Part shown: positions 31,839-43,269 of the stretch, one piece after another
How positions within the stretch are numbered: position 1 is the first letter of the stretch
Layout: each line of letters starts with the position of its first letter
NCBI GenBank assembly: GCA_903632075.3
Contig: CAHIKZ030003348.1
Span: 1,781,001 to 1,845,000 of the forward strand
DNA length: 64,000 bases
Direction: 5' to 3'
Source: Acanthosepion pharaonis
Taxonomy: Eukaryota > Mollusca > Cephalopoda > Sepiida > Sepiidae
Notes under the pieces: generated by a model
The model's database searches: none
The model's input: the letters and a program-made list of their open reading frames with translations, nothing else
Told to the model about the DNA's origin: nothing
Made by a program: the position numbers and the translations under genes

Positions 31839-32040
31839 ATATACATATATATTTCCTTCATATCAATCTCAGTCAATTCATATCTCTCTATTTCATTTAA
31901 TTGATATATGTATCGATTCCCTTCATATCTATATATTTCAGTCTCTTCATATCTGTCTATCTCAGTCAATTTATATCTATCAGTCTTTTCATGCCTGTCT
32001 TTACACATTTCTATCTTAATTTCTTCATATTATGCCACTT

Positions 32041-32105
<65 letters not shown>
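31645..32105. repeat. Cluster of (TA)n, (TCTA)n and (GT)n tracts
   Basis: Runs at ~31645-31670, 31726-31778, 31808-31850 and 32045-32105. Degenerate tatctat-rich sequence lies between them. No gene. Confidence 0.9.
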
Positions 32106-32109
<4 letters not shown>

Positions 32110-32237
32110 ATGTAACTCTGTTTTAACCCGTAAAAAGGAATTTTGCACGGAAAATTACCAAAATTTTTAAATATCCAAAGAAAGATAACACAACCGTCAC
32201 CAAGTAAAAATAACGGCAATTTTAAGTATTTTTTTTC

Positions 32238-35200
32238 TTGCCAGAATCTGTCTTAGAGCTTTGTAAGTCTATCATTCATATATGCATTGAATATTGCTGC
32301 CACATCTGGTCTGGTGCCTCTGCTATGTATCTAGAGAATCTTGACAGAATCTGTCTTAGAGCTTTGTAAGTGTATCATTCATATATGCATTGAATATTGC
32401 TGCCACATCTGGTCTGGTGCCTCTGCTATGTATCTAGAGAATCTTGCCAGAATCTGTCTTAGAGCTTTGTAAGTCTATCATTCATATATGCATTGAATAT
32501 TGCTGCCACATCTGGTCTGGTGCCTCTGCTATGTATCTAGAGAATCTTGCCAGAATCTGTCTTAGAATTTCATGTATCATTCATATATGCATTGAATATT
32601 GCTGCCACATCTGGTCTGGTGCCTCTGCTATGTATCTAGAATCTTGCCAGAATCTGTCTTAGAGCTTTTAAGTCTATCATTCTATATGCATTGAATATTG
32701 CTGCCACATCTGGTCTGGTGCCTCTGCTATGTATCTAGAGAATCTTGCCAGAATCTGTCTTAGAGCTTTGTAAGTGTATCATTCATATATGCATTGAATA
32801 TTGCTGCCACATCTGGTCTGGTGCCTCTGCTATGTATCTAGAGAATCTTGCCAGAATCTGTCTTAGAGCTTTGTAAGTCTATCATTCATATATGCATTGA
32901 ATATTGCTGCCACATCTGGTCTGGTTCTGCTATGTATCTAGAGAATCTTGCCAGAATCTGTCTTAGAGCTTTGTAAGTGTATCATTCATATATGCATTGA
33001 ATATTGCTGCCACATCTGGTCTGGTGCCTCTGCTATGTATCTAGAGAATCTTGCCAGAATCTGTCTTAGAGCTTTGTAAGTCTATCATTTCATATATGCA
33101 TTGAATATTGCTGCCACATCTGGTCTGGTGCCTCTGCTATGTATCTAGAGAATCTTGCAGAATCTGTCTTAGAGCTTTGTAAGTCTATCATTCATATATG
33201 CATTGAATATTGGTTCAATCTGGTCTGGTGCCTCTGCTATGTATCTAGAGAATCTTGACAGAATCTGTCTTAGAGCTTTGTAAGTCTATCATTCATATAT
33301 GCATTGAATATTGCTGCCACATCTGGTCTGGTGCCTCTGCTATGTATCTAGAGAATCTTGCCAGAATCTGTCTTAGAGCTTTGTAAGTCTATCATTCATA
33401 TATGCATTGAATATTGCTGCCACATCTGGTCTGGTGCCTCTGCTATGTATCTAGAGAATCTTGACAGAATCTGTCTTACAGCTTTGTAAGTCTATCATTC
33501 ATATATGCATTGAATATTGCTGCCACATCTGGTCTGGTGCCTCTGCTATGTATCTAGAGAATCTTGACAGAATCTGTCTTAGAGCTTTGTAAGTCTATCA
33601 TTCATATATGCATTGAATATTGCTGCCACATCTGGTCTGGTGCCTCTGCTATGTATCTAGAGAATCTTGACAGAATCTGTCTTAGAGCTTTGTAAGTCTA
33701 TCATTCATATATGCATTGAATATTGCTGCCACATCTGGTCTGGTGCCTCTGCTATGTATCTAGAGAATCTTGCCAGAATCTGTCTTAGAGCTTTTGTAAG
33801 TCTATCATTCATATATGCATTGAATATTGCTGCCACATCTGGTCTGGTGCCTCTGCTATGTATCTCGAGAATCTTGACAGAATCTGTCTTAGAGCTTTGT
33901 AAGTCTATCATTCATATATGCATTGAATATTGCTGCCACATCTGGTCTGGTGCCTCTGCTATGTATCTAGAGAATCTTGCCAGAATCTGTCTTAGAGCTT
34001 TGTAAGTCTATCATTCATATATGCATTGAATATTGCTGCCACATCTGGTCTGGTGCCTCTGCTATGTATCTAGAGAATCTTGACAGAATCTGTCTTAGAG
34101 CTTTGTAAGTCTATCATTCATATATGCATTGAATATTGCTGCCACATCTGGTCTGGTGCCTCTGCTATGTATCTAGAGAATCTTGACAGAATCTGTCTTA
34201 GAGCTTTGTAAGTCTATCATTCATATATGCATTGAATATTGCTGCCACATCTGGTCTGGTGCCTCTGCTGTATGTGTATCTAGAGAATCTTGCCAGAATC
34301 TGTCTTAGAGCTTTGTAAGTGTATCATTCATATATGCATTGAATATTGCTGCCACATCTGGTCTGGTGCCTCTGCTATGTATCTAGAGAATCTTGCCAGA
34401 ATCTGTCTTAGAGCTTTGTAAGTCTATCATTCATATATGCATTGAATATTGCTGCCACATCTGGTCTGGTGCCTCTGCTATGTATCTAGAGAATCTTGCC
34501 AGAATCTGTCTTAGAGCTTTTGTAAGTCTATCATTCATATATGCATTGAATATTGCTGCCACATCTGGTCTGGTGCCTCTGCTATGTATCTAGAGAATCT
34601 TGCCAGAATCTGTCTTAGAGCTTTGTAAGTCTATCATTCATATATGCATTGAATATTGCTGCCACATCTGGTCTGGTGCCTCTGCTATGTATCTAGAGAA
34701 TCTTGACAGAATCTGTCTTAGAGCTTTGTAAGTCTATCATTCATATATGCATTGAATATTGCTGCCACATCTGGTCTGGTGCCTCTGCTATGTATCTAGA
34801 GAATCTTGCCAGAATCTGTCTTAGAGCTTTGTAAGTCTATCATTCATATATGCATTGAATATTGCTGCCACATCTGGTCTGGTGCCTCTGCTATGTATCT
34901 AGAGAATCTTGACAAAATCTGTCTTAGAGCTTTGTAAGTCTATCATTCATATGCATTGAATATTGCTGCCACATCTGGTCTGGTGCCTCTGCTATGTTTA
35001 GAGAAGCTGTCTAAGAGAATCTTCAGAATCTTTGTAAGTCTATCATTCATATATGCATTGAATATTGCTGCCACATCTGGTCTGGTGCCTCTGCTATGTA
35101 TCTAGAGAATCTTGACAGAATCTGTCTTAGAGCTTTGTAAGTCTATCATTCATATATGCATTGAATATTGCTGCCACATCTGGTCTGGTGCCTCTGCTAT

Positions 35201-36145
35201 GTATCTAGAGAATCTGACAGAATCTGTCTTAGAGCTTTGTAAGTCTATCATTCATATATGCATTGAATATTGCTGCCACATCTGGTCTGGTGCCTCTGCT
35301 ATGTATCTAGAGAATCTTGACAGAATCTGTCTTAGAGCTTTGTAAGTCTATCATTCATATATGCATTGAATATTGCTGCCACATCTGGTCTGGTGCCTCT
35401 GCTATGTATCTAGAGAATCTTGACAGAATCTGTCTTAGAGCTTTGTAAGTCTATCATTCATATATGCATTGAATATTGCTGCCACATCTGGATTGGTGCC
35501 TCTGCTATGTATCTAGAGAATCTTGCCAAAATCTGTCTTAGAGCTTTGTAAGTCTATCATTCATATATGCATTGAATATTGCTGCCACATCTGGTCTATG
35601 AGTGCCTCTGCTATGTATCTAGAGAATCTTGACAGAATCTGTCTTAGAGCTTTGTAAGTCTATCATTCATATATGCATTGAATATTGCTGCCACATCTGG
35701 TCTGGTGCCTCTGCTATGTATCTAGAGAATCTTGACAGAATCTGTCTTAGAGCTTTGTAAGTCTATCATTCATATGCATTGAATATTGCTGCACATCTGG
35801 TCTGGTGCCTCTGCTATGTATCTAGAGAATCTTGACAGAATCTGTCTTAGAGCTTTGTAAGTCTATCATTCATATATGCATTGAATATTGCTGCCACATC
35901 TGGTCTGGTGCCTCTCTATGTATCTAGAGAATCTTGACAGAATCTGTCTTAGAGCTTTGTAAGTCTATCATTCATATATGCATTGAATATTGCTGCCACA
36001 TCTGGATTGGTGCCTCTGCTATGTATCTAGAGAATCTTGCCAAAATCTGTCTTAGAGCTTTGTAAGTCTATCATTCATATATGCATTGAATATTGCTGCC
36101 ACATCTGGTCTGGTGCCTCTGCTATGTATCTAGAGAATCTTGACA
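32238..36145 (+). repeat. 103-bp satellite derived from LINE-A coding sequence, ~38 units
   Basis: Unit landmarks: cagaatctgtcttagagctt, tgtaagtctatcattcatat, atgcattgaatattgctgcc, acatctggtctggtgcctct, gctatgtatctagagaatct. Successive 'tatgcattga' at 32281 and 32384 give 103 bp. Decoded, one unit is CKSIIHICIEYCCHIWSGAS plus AMYLENL, a known LINE-A polymerase segment. As 103 is not a multiple of three, the frame shifts each unit and no long frame exists. The last unit runs without a break into an ordinary LINE-A 3' end at 36146. Confidence 0.95.
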
Positions 36146-36605
36146 AAATCCAAAGAAGAATCTGCAATATTACTAGTTCTCACCTGGCATCTCAGCTTGA
36201 GTTACTTTCTCATTGCCTTAACGTAGCTGCCTTTTCTATAAATATTTTCATGGTAACTGTTCTGATGACCTTTCTTCTTTGTTACCTCTTCTTTATGAAT
36301 TTAAGCACAGTACTGGATCGGCAGCTATCTCTTATAATTGTGCAGTTGAAATTGCTAGTTGTAACTGTAAGTTCTATGCTAACAGTTCCTTCCCTTATAC
36401 TTCTTGCTTGTGGAACTCTTTTCCGGTTTCTTGCTTTCCAGACAATTTTGATCTTCAAAAATTTAAATGCAATTTCAATCATAATCTTCTTCCTCTTTGA
36501 ATCCTGTCCTCTTGTTATTTTCAATGTTTTTTTTTTTCTTAGATTTTTCATACCCAGTCTTTGGGGCTTTATCACCTTGCTTGGGATGAAATGATTATAA
36601 CGAAT
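36146..36605 (+). pseudogene. LINE-A C-terminus and tail, founder of the 103-bp satellite
   Basis: Continues from the last satellite unit as DKIQRRICNITSSHLASQLE and LLSHCLNVAAFSINIF, then LACGTLF. The family tail (ctttatcaccttgcttggga, then tgaaatgatta) ends near 36600. The 185-codon frame from 36037 includes one satellite unit and reads into frameshifted sequence, so it is not a gene. Confidence 0.85.
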
Positions 36606-36624
36606 CAATTGCTGGCTCTGCTAC

Positions 36625-37265
36625 TAGGAAAGTTGGTTCACTGTGTTGTGCAAGACAATTTTTCTAACCACTATCTATCTTATGCATTTATAAGTTTACC
36701 ACTCATCCATGCATTGAATATTGCTTCCACTTCTGGTCTGGTGCTTCTGCTATGCATTCAGAGATTCTTGATCAAATCCCAAAAAAGAATCTGTGATGTT
36801 ATCAATCTTGACCTGGCATCTCTGCTTCAGTCCCTTTCTCACAACTGTTATGTGGCTTTCCCTGTGCCTTTTCTATAAATATTTTCATGGTAATTGTTCT
36901 GATGGTCTTTCGTCTTTGGTACCTAAACTTTACAAATTTAAATACAGAATTTGATTGGCAGTTAGGTCTCATCATTTTAGTAGAAACTGCAAGATGTAAC
37001 CGTAAATTGTATGCACTTCTCGCTTGTGGAAGTCTCTTCTGGAATTTTGCTTTTCAATCAACTGTGATCTTCAAAAATTTAAAAATATATTAAATATCAA
37101 AAATATATATATAAACGCAATCTCAATCATCGTCTTTTGCTTCTTTAATTTTTGTTCTCTCCTTAATAATGTTTTTTTTTTTTCCTCAGATTCTTTCATA
37201 CTCTGTAAGCACTTGCATCTTAGGGGCTTTATTGCCTTGCTTGGGATGAAAGGATTAAAAAAAAT
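36625..37265 (+). pseudogene. LINE-A C-terminal fragment and 3' tail
   Basis: 'aagtttaccactcatccatg' onward reads IHALNIASTSGLVLLLCI and RFLIKSQKRICDVINLDLAS, then FHGNCSDG and ACGSLFWNF. The tail 'ttattgccttgcttgggatg' ends in an A-run at ~37260. It lies in tandem right after the previous copy, in the same orientation. Confidence 0.8.
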
Positions 37266-37269
37266 GCAA

Positions 37270-37550
37270 TTGAATTGGTTCTATATTCTGTATAAGTAAT
37301 CTTTTGTCTAAAATTTACGTTGTTATGTTTAAGAACTTTTGAGGAAAAATATTACTAAGAAAAGAAATAAAAAGCACAAACTGATATCCACTATTTTTCT
37401 GTTGTTATAACACCAGACATTTTCATTTATAGCATTAAGTAATGGGATATCACATTATTAAGAAATGCTGTAAATATATAGACACATGATGTTTTATAAT
37501 ATGGAATAGTTATAGGATTTTAGTAGCATTATTATATCACTGTTATGTGA
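37270..37550. other. No recognised feature
   Basis: AT-rich spacer between a LINE-A tail and the SINE array. Confidence 0.4.
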
Positions 37551-37554
37551 TTTT

Positions 37555-38098
37555 CTAAGCATAGCTTAGATGTGGTATAAATCCAAAAGTACCCAGTACT
37601 CGGTACGTTATCCTAATTCATCTAGCAAAACTTGCTAACCATTATACCGCATCAAAGTGCCCAAATGAATTTCTAAATATAGTTTAGGTGTGGCACAAGG
37701 CCGAAAATGTGGGGCACCCAGTAAGGATCAAACTCACTTCTCAATTGTAATTGTTCTAGCGAAACAAGCTTCCTAACTGCTGTGCACTGTTTAGGGGCCA
37801 GAAAGAAAGTCACGGAAGACGAAGGTAGGTTAAAAAATACATTGAAGATATATACAAAACAATAGTGTTAGTAATAAGTAGATTAGCACCGCGTCTACTA
37901 CTCAACTCCACTTCTCACTCTGCGCTCCCGTCCGACTCTCGCAGTTTGTATTTATGAGAGGAGGAAGAGTTCATTATACTGTAAGAGGGTGTACCACAAC
38001 ACTAACCATGTCAAAGTGCCTTAATGATTTTCTAAGTGTAGCTTAGATGTGGCATAAGGCCGAAAGTGTGGGGCACCCAGTGAGGACCGAAGCCAGTA
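37555..38098 (-). mobile_element. Tandem tRNA-derived SINE copies split by an LTR
   Basis: On the minus strand the unit is an A-box-like head (ataatggttagcaag), a B-box-like gtttgatcc, then 'tgggtgccccacattttcgg' and 'ccttgtgccacacctaaact'. Body phrases recur at about 37565, 37695 and 38045, indicating about three head-to-tail copies. The solo LTR at 37778-38001 interrupts one unit. Related single copies are at 25100 and, degenerate, at 62 kb. Confidence 0.7.
37778..38001 (-). mobile_element. Solo LTR, 224 bp, TSD CTAAC
   Basis: Perfect CTAAC copies at 37773-37777 and 38002-38006 flank an element whose ends are tgctgtgc...gtaccacaaca. The minus strand starts TGTTGTGGTAC and has a TATA-like CATAAATAC. 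The inner end 'tttaggggccagaaag' is shared with the 14149 LTR ('gttaggggccagaaat'), so both belong to one LTR family. It sits inside a SINE, which resumes on the other side. Confidence 0.82.
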
Positions 38099-38115
38099 AA
38101 TTAATGAGATCTAGT

Positions 38116-38362
38116 ACTTATACTTAACATCAGGAAGAAATAGTTGAAATTTCTAGGGCACTTAATGAGGAAAGAGGGCTTGGAAAATCTGATACTCACA
38201 GGACAGATTGAAAGCAAATGAGATGGAAGAAAACAATACATAACCAACTTAGTGAGCTTGTGTAAATGGATGATGGAACAAGATTTTGAAGAGATAATAA
38301 GAAGACAAAATTTATTAAGAGCCACAAAGGACAGGAAATTGTGGAGAGCCATGACCACCTAT
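38116..38362 (+). pseudogene. LINE-C C-terminal fragment
   Basis: Reads LNIRKK, a stop, LKFLGHLMRKEGLENLILTG, QIESK, then LVSLCKWMMEQDFEEII and LLRATKDRKLWRAMTT. It is the longest C-terminal match in the window to the LINE-C family at 25 kb, ending with its usual terminal block RKLWRAM. Confidence 0.8.
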
Positions 38363-38364
38363 CT

Positions 38365-38607
38365 TATGAAGTGACATGGCACATAGAAGCTAGTGGAGCT
38401 CTCTTCCAGCTTCTTGTGTCTCAGTCAGCTTTTATTTTCAAAAATTTAAATGTAATGTCCATTCTTACCTTTTGTCTTCTTTTTATTGTATTGTTCTCTC
38501 CCCTTAATAGTATTTTTCTTTTTTTTATCATACTCTTTAATATTTGGTAACTCATTGTGCCTTAGTGGCTTTATTGCCTTGCTTGGGGGTGTGAAATGAT
38601 TAAAAAA
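38365..38607 (+). mobile_element. LINE-A 3' end
   Basis: 'caaaaatttaaatgtaatgt' and the tail 'ttattgccttgcttgggggt' with gtgaaatgattaaaaaa. Joined directly to the LINE-C fragment, so one was inserted next to the other. Confidence 0.75.
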
Positions 38608-38639
38608 AGCTATTTATCAATGGATGATCTTTAGAGTGA

Positions 38640-38755
38640 ACTTTATGATTTATTCTTTTCTCATTTGTGCAACTCACTTCCAGCTTCTTGAGTTCCAGTC
38701 AACTTTGATCTTCAAAAATTTAAATGCAATGTCAGTCATTATCATCATGATATTA
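38640..38755 (+). mobile_element. LINE-A 3' fragment, short
   Basis: 'actcacttccagcttcttga' and 'aaaaatttaaatgcaatgtc' match the region just before the LINE-A tail. The tail itself is missing. Confidence 0.6.
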
Positions 38756-39094
38756 ACAAAGATATTGCCGAACTTACAAAGTCAAGAAAGTAATAAATTT
38801 GACCATGTATGTTTGGAGCTGAGACATCGTGTTGTACATGATGAGAAAATTTATATTGTACAATATGTGTTCCTTTGTCCATCATTTTAGTTACGCCCTA
38901 AGTCTAAATTCAGGGCCTTCTCACTTCTGTTGGAGGAACCCTTCCCTGACTGACCATATCTTCAGCAGTGTAGGAGTACTCTCCACACTTGCCCACTTGT
39001 GGGTTGATGAGGCAATTTAACCCATAGTTGGGGTGGATGGCCATTGTACTTGTTTTTTATGCTGTTTTTATTCGACTTACCCTCCTCACTAGAC

Positions 39095-39325
39095 AGAGGA
39101 GCCAGTTTATTTGCTTGTACAGCCCTCTTCTGTTCTGTCTTGCTTTCCCGTCAACTTTGATCTTCAAAAATTTAAATGCAATCTTAATTGTTATTTTCTG
39201 TTTTCTTAATTCTTGTTCTTTTATTGTTCTCTCTCCTTAATAAAGTTTTTTTTTTCTTTCTTACACTCCTTACGCCTTAGTGGATTTATTGTCTTGCTAT
39301 GGATGAAATGATTAAAAAAAAGTAC
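39095..39325 (+). mobile_element. LINE-A 3' end
   Basis: 'tgatcttcaaaaatttaaat', the ttcttgttcttttattgttc block and 'tttattgtcttgctatggat' followed by an A-run at ~39311. 5'-truncated, non-coding. Confidence 0.7.
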
Positions 39326-39329
39326 TTCT

Positions 39330-40020
39330 TTTGATGATGGTACAGGGGATTTGGGGTTCATGCCTAGTTCAATGAGTTTGTAACCCATGAGATGTCCTTC
39401 CTTTTGATACTTTTTCAAAATAGAAATATTAACATTTTCAACACGTTTGTCTTTAAATTTCCAAGCTAAAATTGTTGCTTCTTTGCAATTTCATTTACAT
39501 TTTTTTTTTTTTTCATCTTTTTATATTTTTCATTTTCTTTTATCTTTACATGTTAGCTTTGGAATGTGGCCTGTGAGTCATGGGGATAAAATCTCGCCTT
39601 AAAAATTGTGACCTGAAAGGCAGTGGGGTGGGCTAAAAGAAATTAGATCATCTATATAAATAAAAATTCATGTCTTCATGACTGTCATTCTCTCTGTCAT
39701 TTACATGCAAGTTCATGATGCTTTATTCTAAGCAAACTATCAAAAAATAAAAGGAACAAAAACGAAAGTTATTCAAGTTGCATTCTTGCTCAGAATAGAA
39801 AATTTGTGAAAAAATTGTTATTTAAAGAAATTTAATGTTAAATAGGAATTATCAGTTAGTTACAACTGTATTATCTGATAGTCATAAAATAGTACAGATA
39901 AAAATCTGTTTTCATTATATTAATTATTCAAATTTGTTATATTATTTATACTGTTAAATAATGGTATATAAATTTTAATATATTTAATAATATTAGAAAA
40001 TAAAATATGATATTGAATTT
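39330..40020. other. Largely unrecognised; possible Helitron-type 5' end
   Basis: Around 39648 'tcatctatataaataaaaat' resembles Helitron 5' starts, but I could not find the matching hairpin and CTAG end. The rest is AT-rich spacer. Confidence 0.3.
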
Positions 40021-40024
40021 ACAC

Positions 40025-40310
40025 AGAGAATATATGCAATTTCAGAAGAGAATACAAAATAATTCCTATATCTTAATAACCATGAATAAAAGAAATCATA
40101 TTATTTACCAGTTTAAATAATTACTTACATAATTAATATTATTGATAAGTTAAAGACTATATGGAACACGCTTGTATCTTCTTTTCAATTTAAGAAGAGA
40201 ACATAAAATAATTCCTATATTTTAATAACCCAGAATAAAAGAAATCATATTATTTATCAGTTTAAATAATGACTTTTACATTTAATATTTGTAATAAGTA
40301 AAAAGTGATT
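40025..40310 (+). repeat. Two units of the ~150-bp satellite
   Basis: 'atatgcaatttcagaagaga', 'aaataattcctatatctta', 'aaagaaatcatattattta' and 'taatgacttttacatttaat' match the 26.85-27.69 kb array. Only two units are present here. Confidence 0.85.
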
Positions 40311-40836
40311 TATATATTTTAGTATGATTAATTATAATTCATATTAATAATAATTACTAATAACGTGTAGTGGTATTGAATGGCCTCAATTCAATCCGTA
40401 CATTTTTTACTTTAGAAATGTGCTAGCAAACAATAAGGAAACAAGAGAAAGCAACACAAAACTGAGAAAAGACAAAGGCGATATTTTGGTCAACAATTTT
40501 CAATATATTGTAAAAAGAATTACAATGGCATAGATTTTTGGTTGAAATCTTGTAGTTTGTTGTTTAATTAACATTAAACTTAAAATGTGTATGTTTAACT
40601 GGTGTGTGTGAGTTTATCCAAGAAGTTAAGTTTGCATCATTTTTTTTTTTATCTGGCCTCAAGGGAAAGATTTCAGTTTGTGAAATAATGGTCAGTCTCA
40701 ATAAAAAGAATGTTCTTAGATAAGAAAATGTTGTAGTCTTGTTGAGTGCTGAGGAAAATCTCTGTTAGGAGTTGATAAGTGTCCTTGTAGTTGAAGGAAT
40801 GAATAGCCATTGTAGATGTGTGTAGGTAAGCATGAG

Positions 40837-40897
<61 letters not shown>

Positions 40898-41560
40898 CAT
40901 AGTGACTTCCCATCAGGGACAGACATAAGCTCTTCACTGTTGTGATTCTGAGAAAAACAGAGGAAAGAGAGCTAGATTTGAAAATGTGTCTTGTATTTAT
41001 AATGTTGTATGCTACATGATAGGCTCAAAACACATAGACAGATTTTTAGAGGTAAATTAATTTTAACCATGAGGACTTAGTGGAAAACATGATATTGACC
41101 AATATATCAAGACTCCGTGATCCACTTTTTTTTACAGATTGGACAAGTTATTTTCAGCTATTTAAAATGATGTAGAATTAAAATTCTACAAACTAATTAA
41201 GGAAAAATTTTGAATTTGTGTTGCATTTAAAAAAACTTATTATCTTTCATATTATATGCTTTTCTATTCAAACCATCATTGTCATCTTCTTTGTTATCTT
41301 TGCAGCATATTAACCAATCTACTCTCTGGCCTTCATCAGGTGTCTGTCTGTGCCTTATTGGGGTTTCAAGTTATCCCTGTATTCAATGTATGTAGCAATA
41401 AAAGTAGTCACTTTCCTTATTGAAAGAGGACCTAATATCTCCAGTTCATTTATATAGAAATCAGATGGATATGCAAATTTTTATCTGACCAGTTGTGAAC
41501 ATCAGTATTTTGGCTGCACATTGGTACTTCGATGTAGTGTTAATGGTTACCAAGTTTGTC
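40310..41560. other. No recognised gene; contains (GT)n
   Basis: AT-rich. The only clear feature is a ~54-bp GT run at 40841-40894, which creates threonine/histidine-rich artefact frames on the minus strand. Confidence 0.5.
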
Positions 41561-41564
41561 TTGC

Positions 41565-41830
41565 AAGATCAATTTTTTGATCAATTCACCTCAAGCAAAG
41601 TAATAATGCCACTAAGACACAAGGGGCTTCTGGGAGTGAAAGAGAATGAGAAGAATTTAGAAAGAATCAGAAACCCAATCCTAAGCAGGAAACAAGGAAT
41701 AAACTTCTATTCCTCTATTCACTCCAAGCAAGATGATAATGCCACTAAGATGCAAGGGACTACTGAGAGTGAAAGAGAATGAAAAGAATTTAGAAGGAAT
41801 CAGAAACCCAATCCTAAACAGGGATAAACC
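41565..41830 (-). mobile_element. Two LINE-A 3' tails in tandem
   Basis: The reverse complement shows the LINE-A tail phrase twice ('ggcattatcatcttgcttgg' and 'ggcattattactttgcttga'), each followed by the 'ctttcact' block. It is a local ~130-bp duplication of a tail fragment. Confidence 0.6.
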
Positions 41831-41839
41831 TCTACTCCT

Positions 41840-42160
41840 GCTCAAAAGACTGATGAGGAGTATGAACCAGGTGATAGGTGAACCTATCTACTCCTATTAA
41901 ATTACAACTGAGTATTGAGTTTGATCTTCGCTTGGTGGTTTATACTAGTGACCTTATGCCACAGTTAAGGTTGGTTGCTCACAAATTCTCTTTGAACTGA
42001 CTGTATAGTTGATGGTTGTTATTGACAGTTGGTACATTGATGATTGTTGGTATTAGCTGTTGGTGTGTTGGTGAACATTAGTATTGACTATCTGAGTGAA
42101 ACTTCCTTCTTACCAGTGGAATACCAAGGGAAAAAAGGATATTTTGTTCCCAATACACAT
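41840..42160. other. No recognised feature
   Basis: Contains a short SINE-like phrase near 41915-41985 ('gagtttgatcttcgcttggt', 'accttatgccacagttaagg'), too degenerate to delimit. Confidence 0.35.
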
Positions 42161-42164
42161 GGCA

Positions 42165-42500
42165 TAGTCCTAGATGTAAAGGCCTGAACTGGTGGAACTA
42201 AGGAATACAGTTCATCAAAACATTTTCTATGGAAATAGCAACAGAGGAGCAACAGACATGTGACATTTCATCCCTGGGAAAAGGATTTGTAGGCTAGAAA
42301 ATAATTAATTGCCCACAAGGCTATATAAATACTTTGGAACCCTGTGAAGTCTGGAATGTGAGGATTGAGTAACTCCAGCCCAGATATAGCAGTAGTACAT
42401 GATTTTTGATCTGGTCTGGCTCTGGTAATGATGGATATTTTTTGAAGTGGTACAAGAAACTGATCATTTCTCCAGCCTCTTTGTGGGAAAGCTTCTCCAT
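42165..42500 (-). pseudogene. LINE-B fragment
   Basis: The minus-strand frame reads TRARPDQKSCTTAISGLELL, then ALWAINYFLAYKSF, followed by the HGK-like block in another frame. It parallels KPKMEYCCHIWVGSAQ...GDKLFS in the 58-kb copy. Degenerate. Confidence 0.65.
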
Positions 42501-42512
42501 CATATATGTGCA

Positions 42513-43268
42513 CTAGCAGCATGGCCCAGCGTTGCTTGATTCAAAAATCGTACGACTCTTACAGCAATCGCTATCACTTGACTTTTTGCTCTTCCTTGCC
42601 TTTAAAGGAGTGCCTTTTGCCGTGCTTATATTGCTACACGCCTTACTTCTTGCCTATCTCACACTGTGAATTTTTACTAAGCTCTATACTAAACATTAAA
42701 TCTGTTACGAAAAAAGAACTAAACAAAATGAACACAAAACGATCAAATTTAAAAACAGGACTTGTAACTGGAAAAACCGAATGAAAAAAGAATGTTAACA
42801 ACAAATACATTTTCACACCCAATCCAGTTCTGCGGAATCAGAATCAACGTTGAGTTTAAGCAAGCGAATGAGCCTATTGGTGTAAAGTGCTATGCAGATT
42901 TAAATTTTTCCTTGTGACGAATGCAGCTATCGATTTTTATTGCATGCTAGAATGCTAGTTAACATTCGTGCTAGTCAGCTGTTGACTCTCACGCTGGCCA
43001 ATAGAATCTTCCTGCCTATTCATGGCAGCCAGCTATTGGCTCTCACTCTGGCCAGTACAAAATGGCCGCAAACTACATGAAAACTGCCGTAGAAGCATGA
43101 AAAAATTGATTATTTCCACTATCGATGGGAGTTGGGGAATGCAAAGTCAGTCTTGGCTTTCCCGCTAACTTGGTGCATATGCATGTAAATTTCGGTGCAA
43201 ATCCGTCGAAAATTGTAGCCGTGCATTCGTTACATACACACACACATCCTGCATTTTATAGATAGAGA
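42513..43268 (-). mobile_element. Non-autonomous Helitron, 756 bp
   Basis: On the minus strand the 5' end is TCTCTATCTATAAAATGCAG followed by a GT run and 'cgaatgcacggctacaattt'. The 3' end is caacgctgggccatgctgctag, with CTAG at 42516-42513. The flanking bases are A before the 5' TC and T after CTAG, as expected. The 3' hairpin is weaker than in the 19-kb copy. There is no Rep/helicase frame. Confidence 0.75.
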
Positions 43269-43269
43269 T

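Noticed and set aside
36037..36594. 185-codon open frame, the longest in the window
   Set aside because: It begins inside a 103-bp satellite unit, uses LINE-A coding DNA and then reads out of frame into the LINE 3' region. It is not a host gene.
39648..39700. A third Helitron
   Set aside because: Only a plausible 5' start is visible. No hairpin plus CTAG end could be found downstream.
41320..41345. Minus-strand CTGATGAAGGCC as a ribozyme core
   Set aside because: No complementary stem II and no GAAA downstream. Too little to call.
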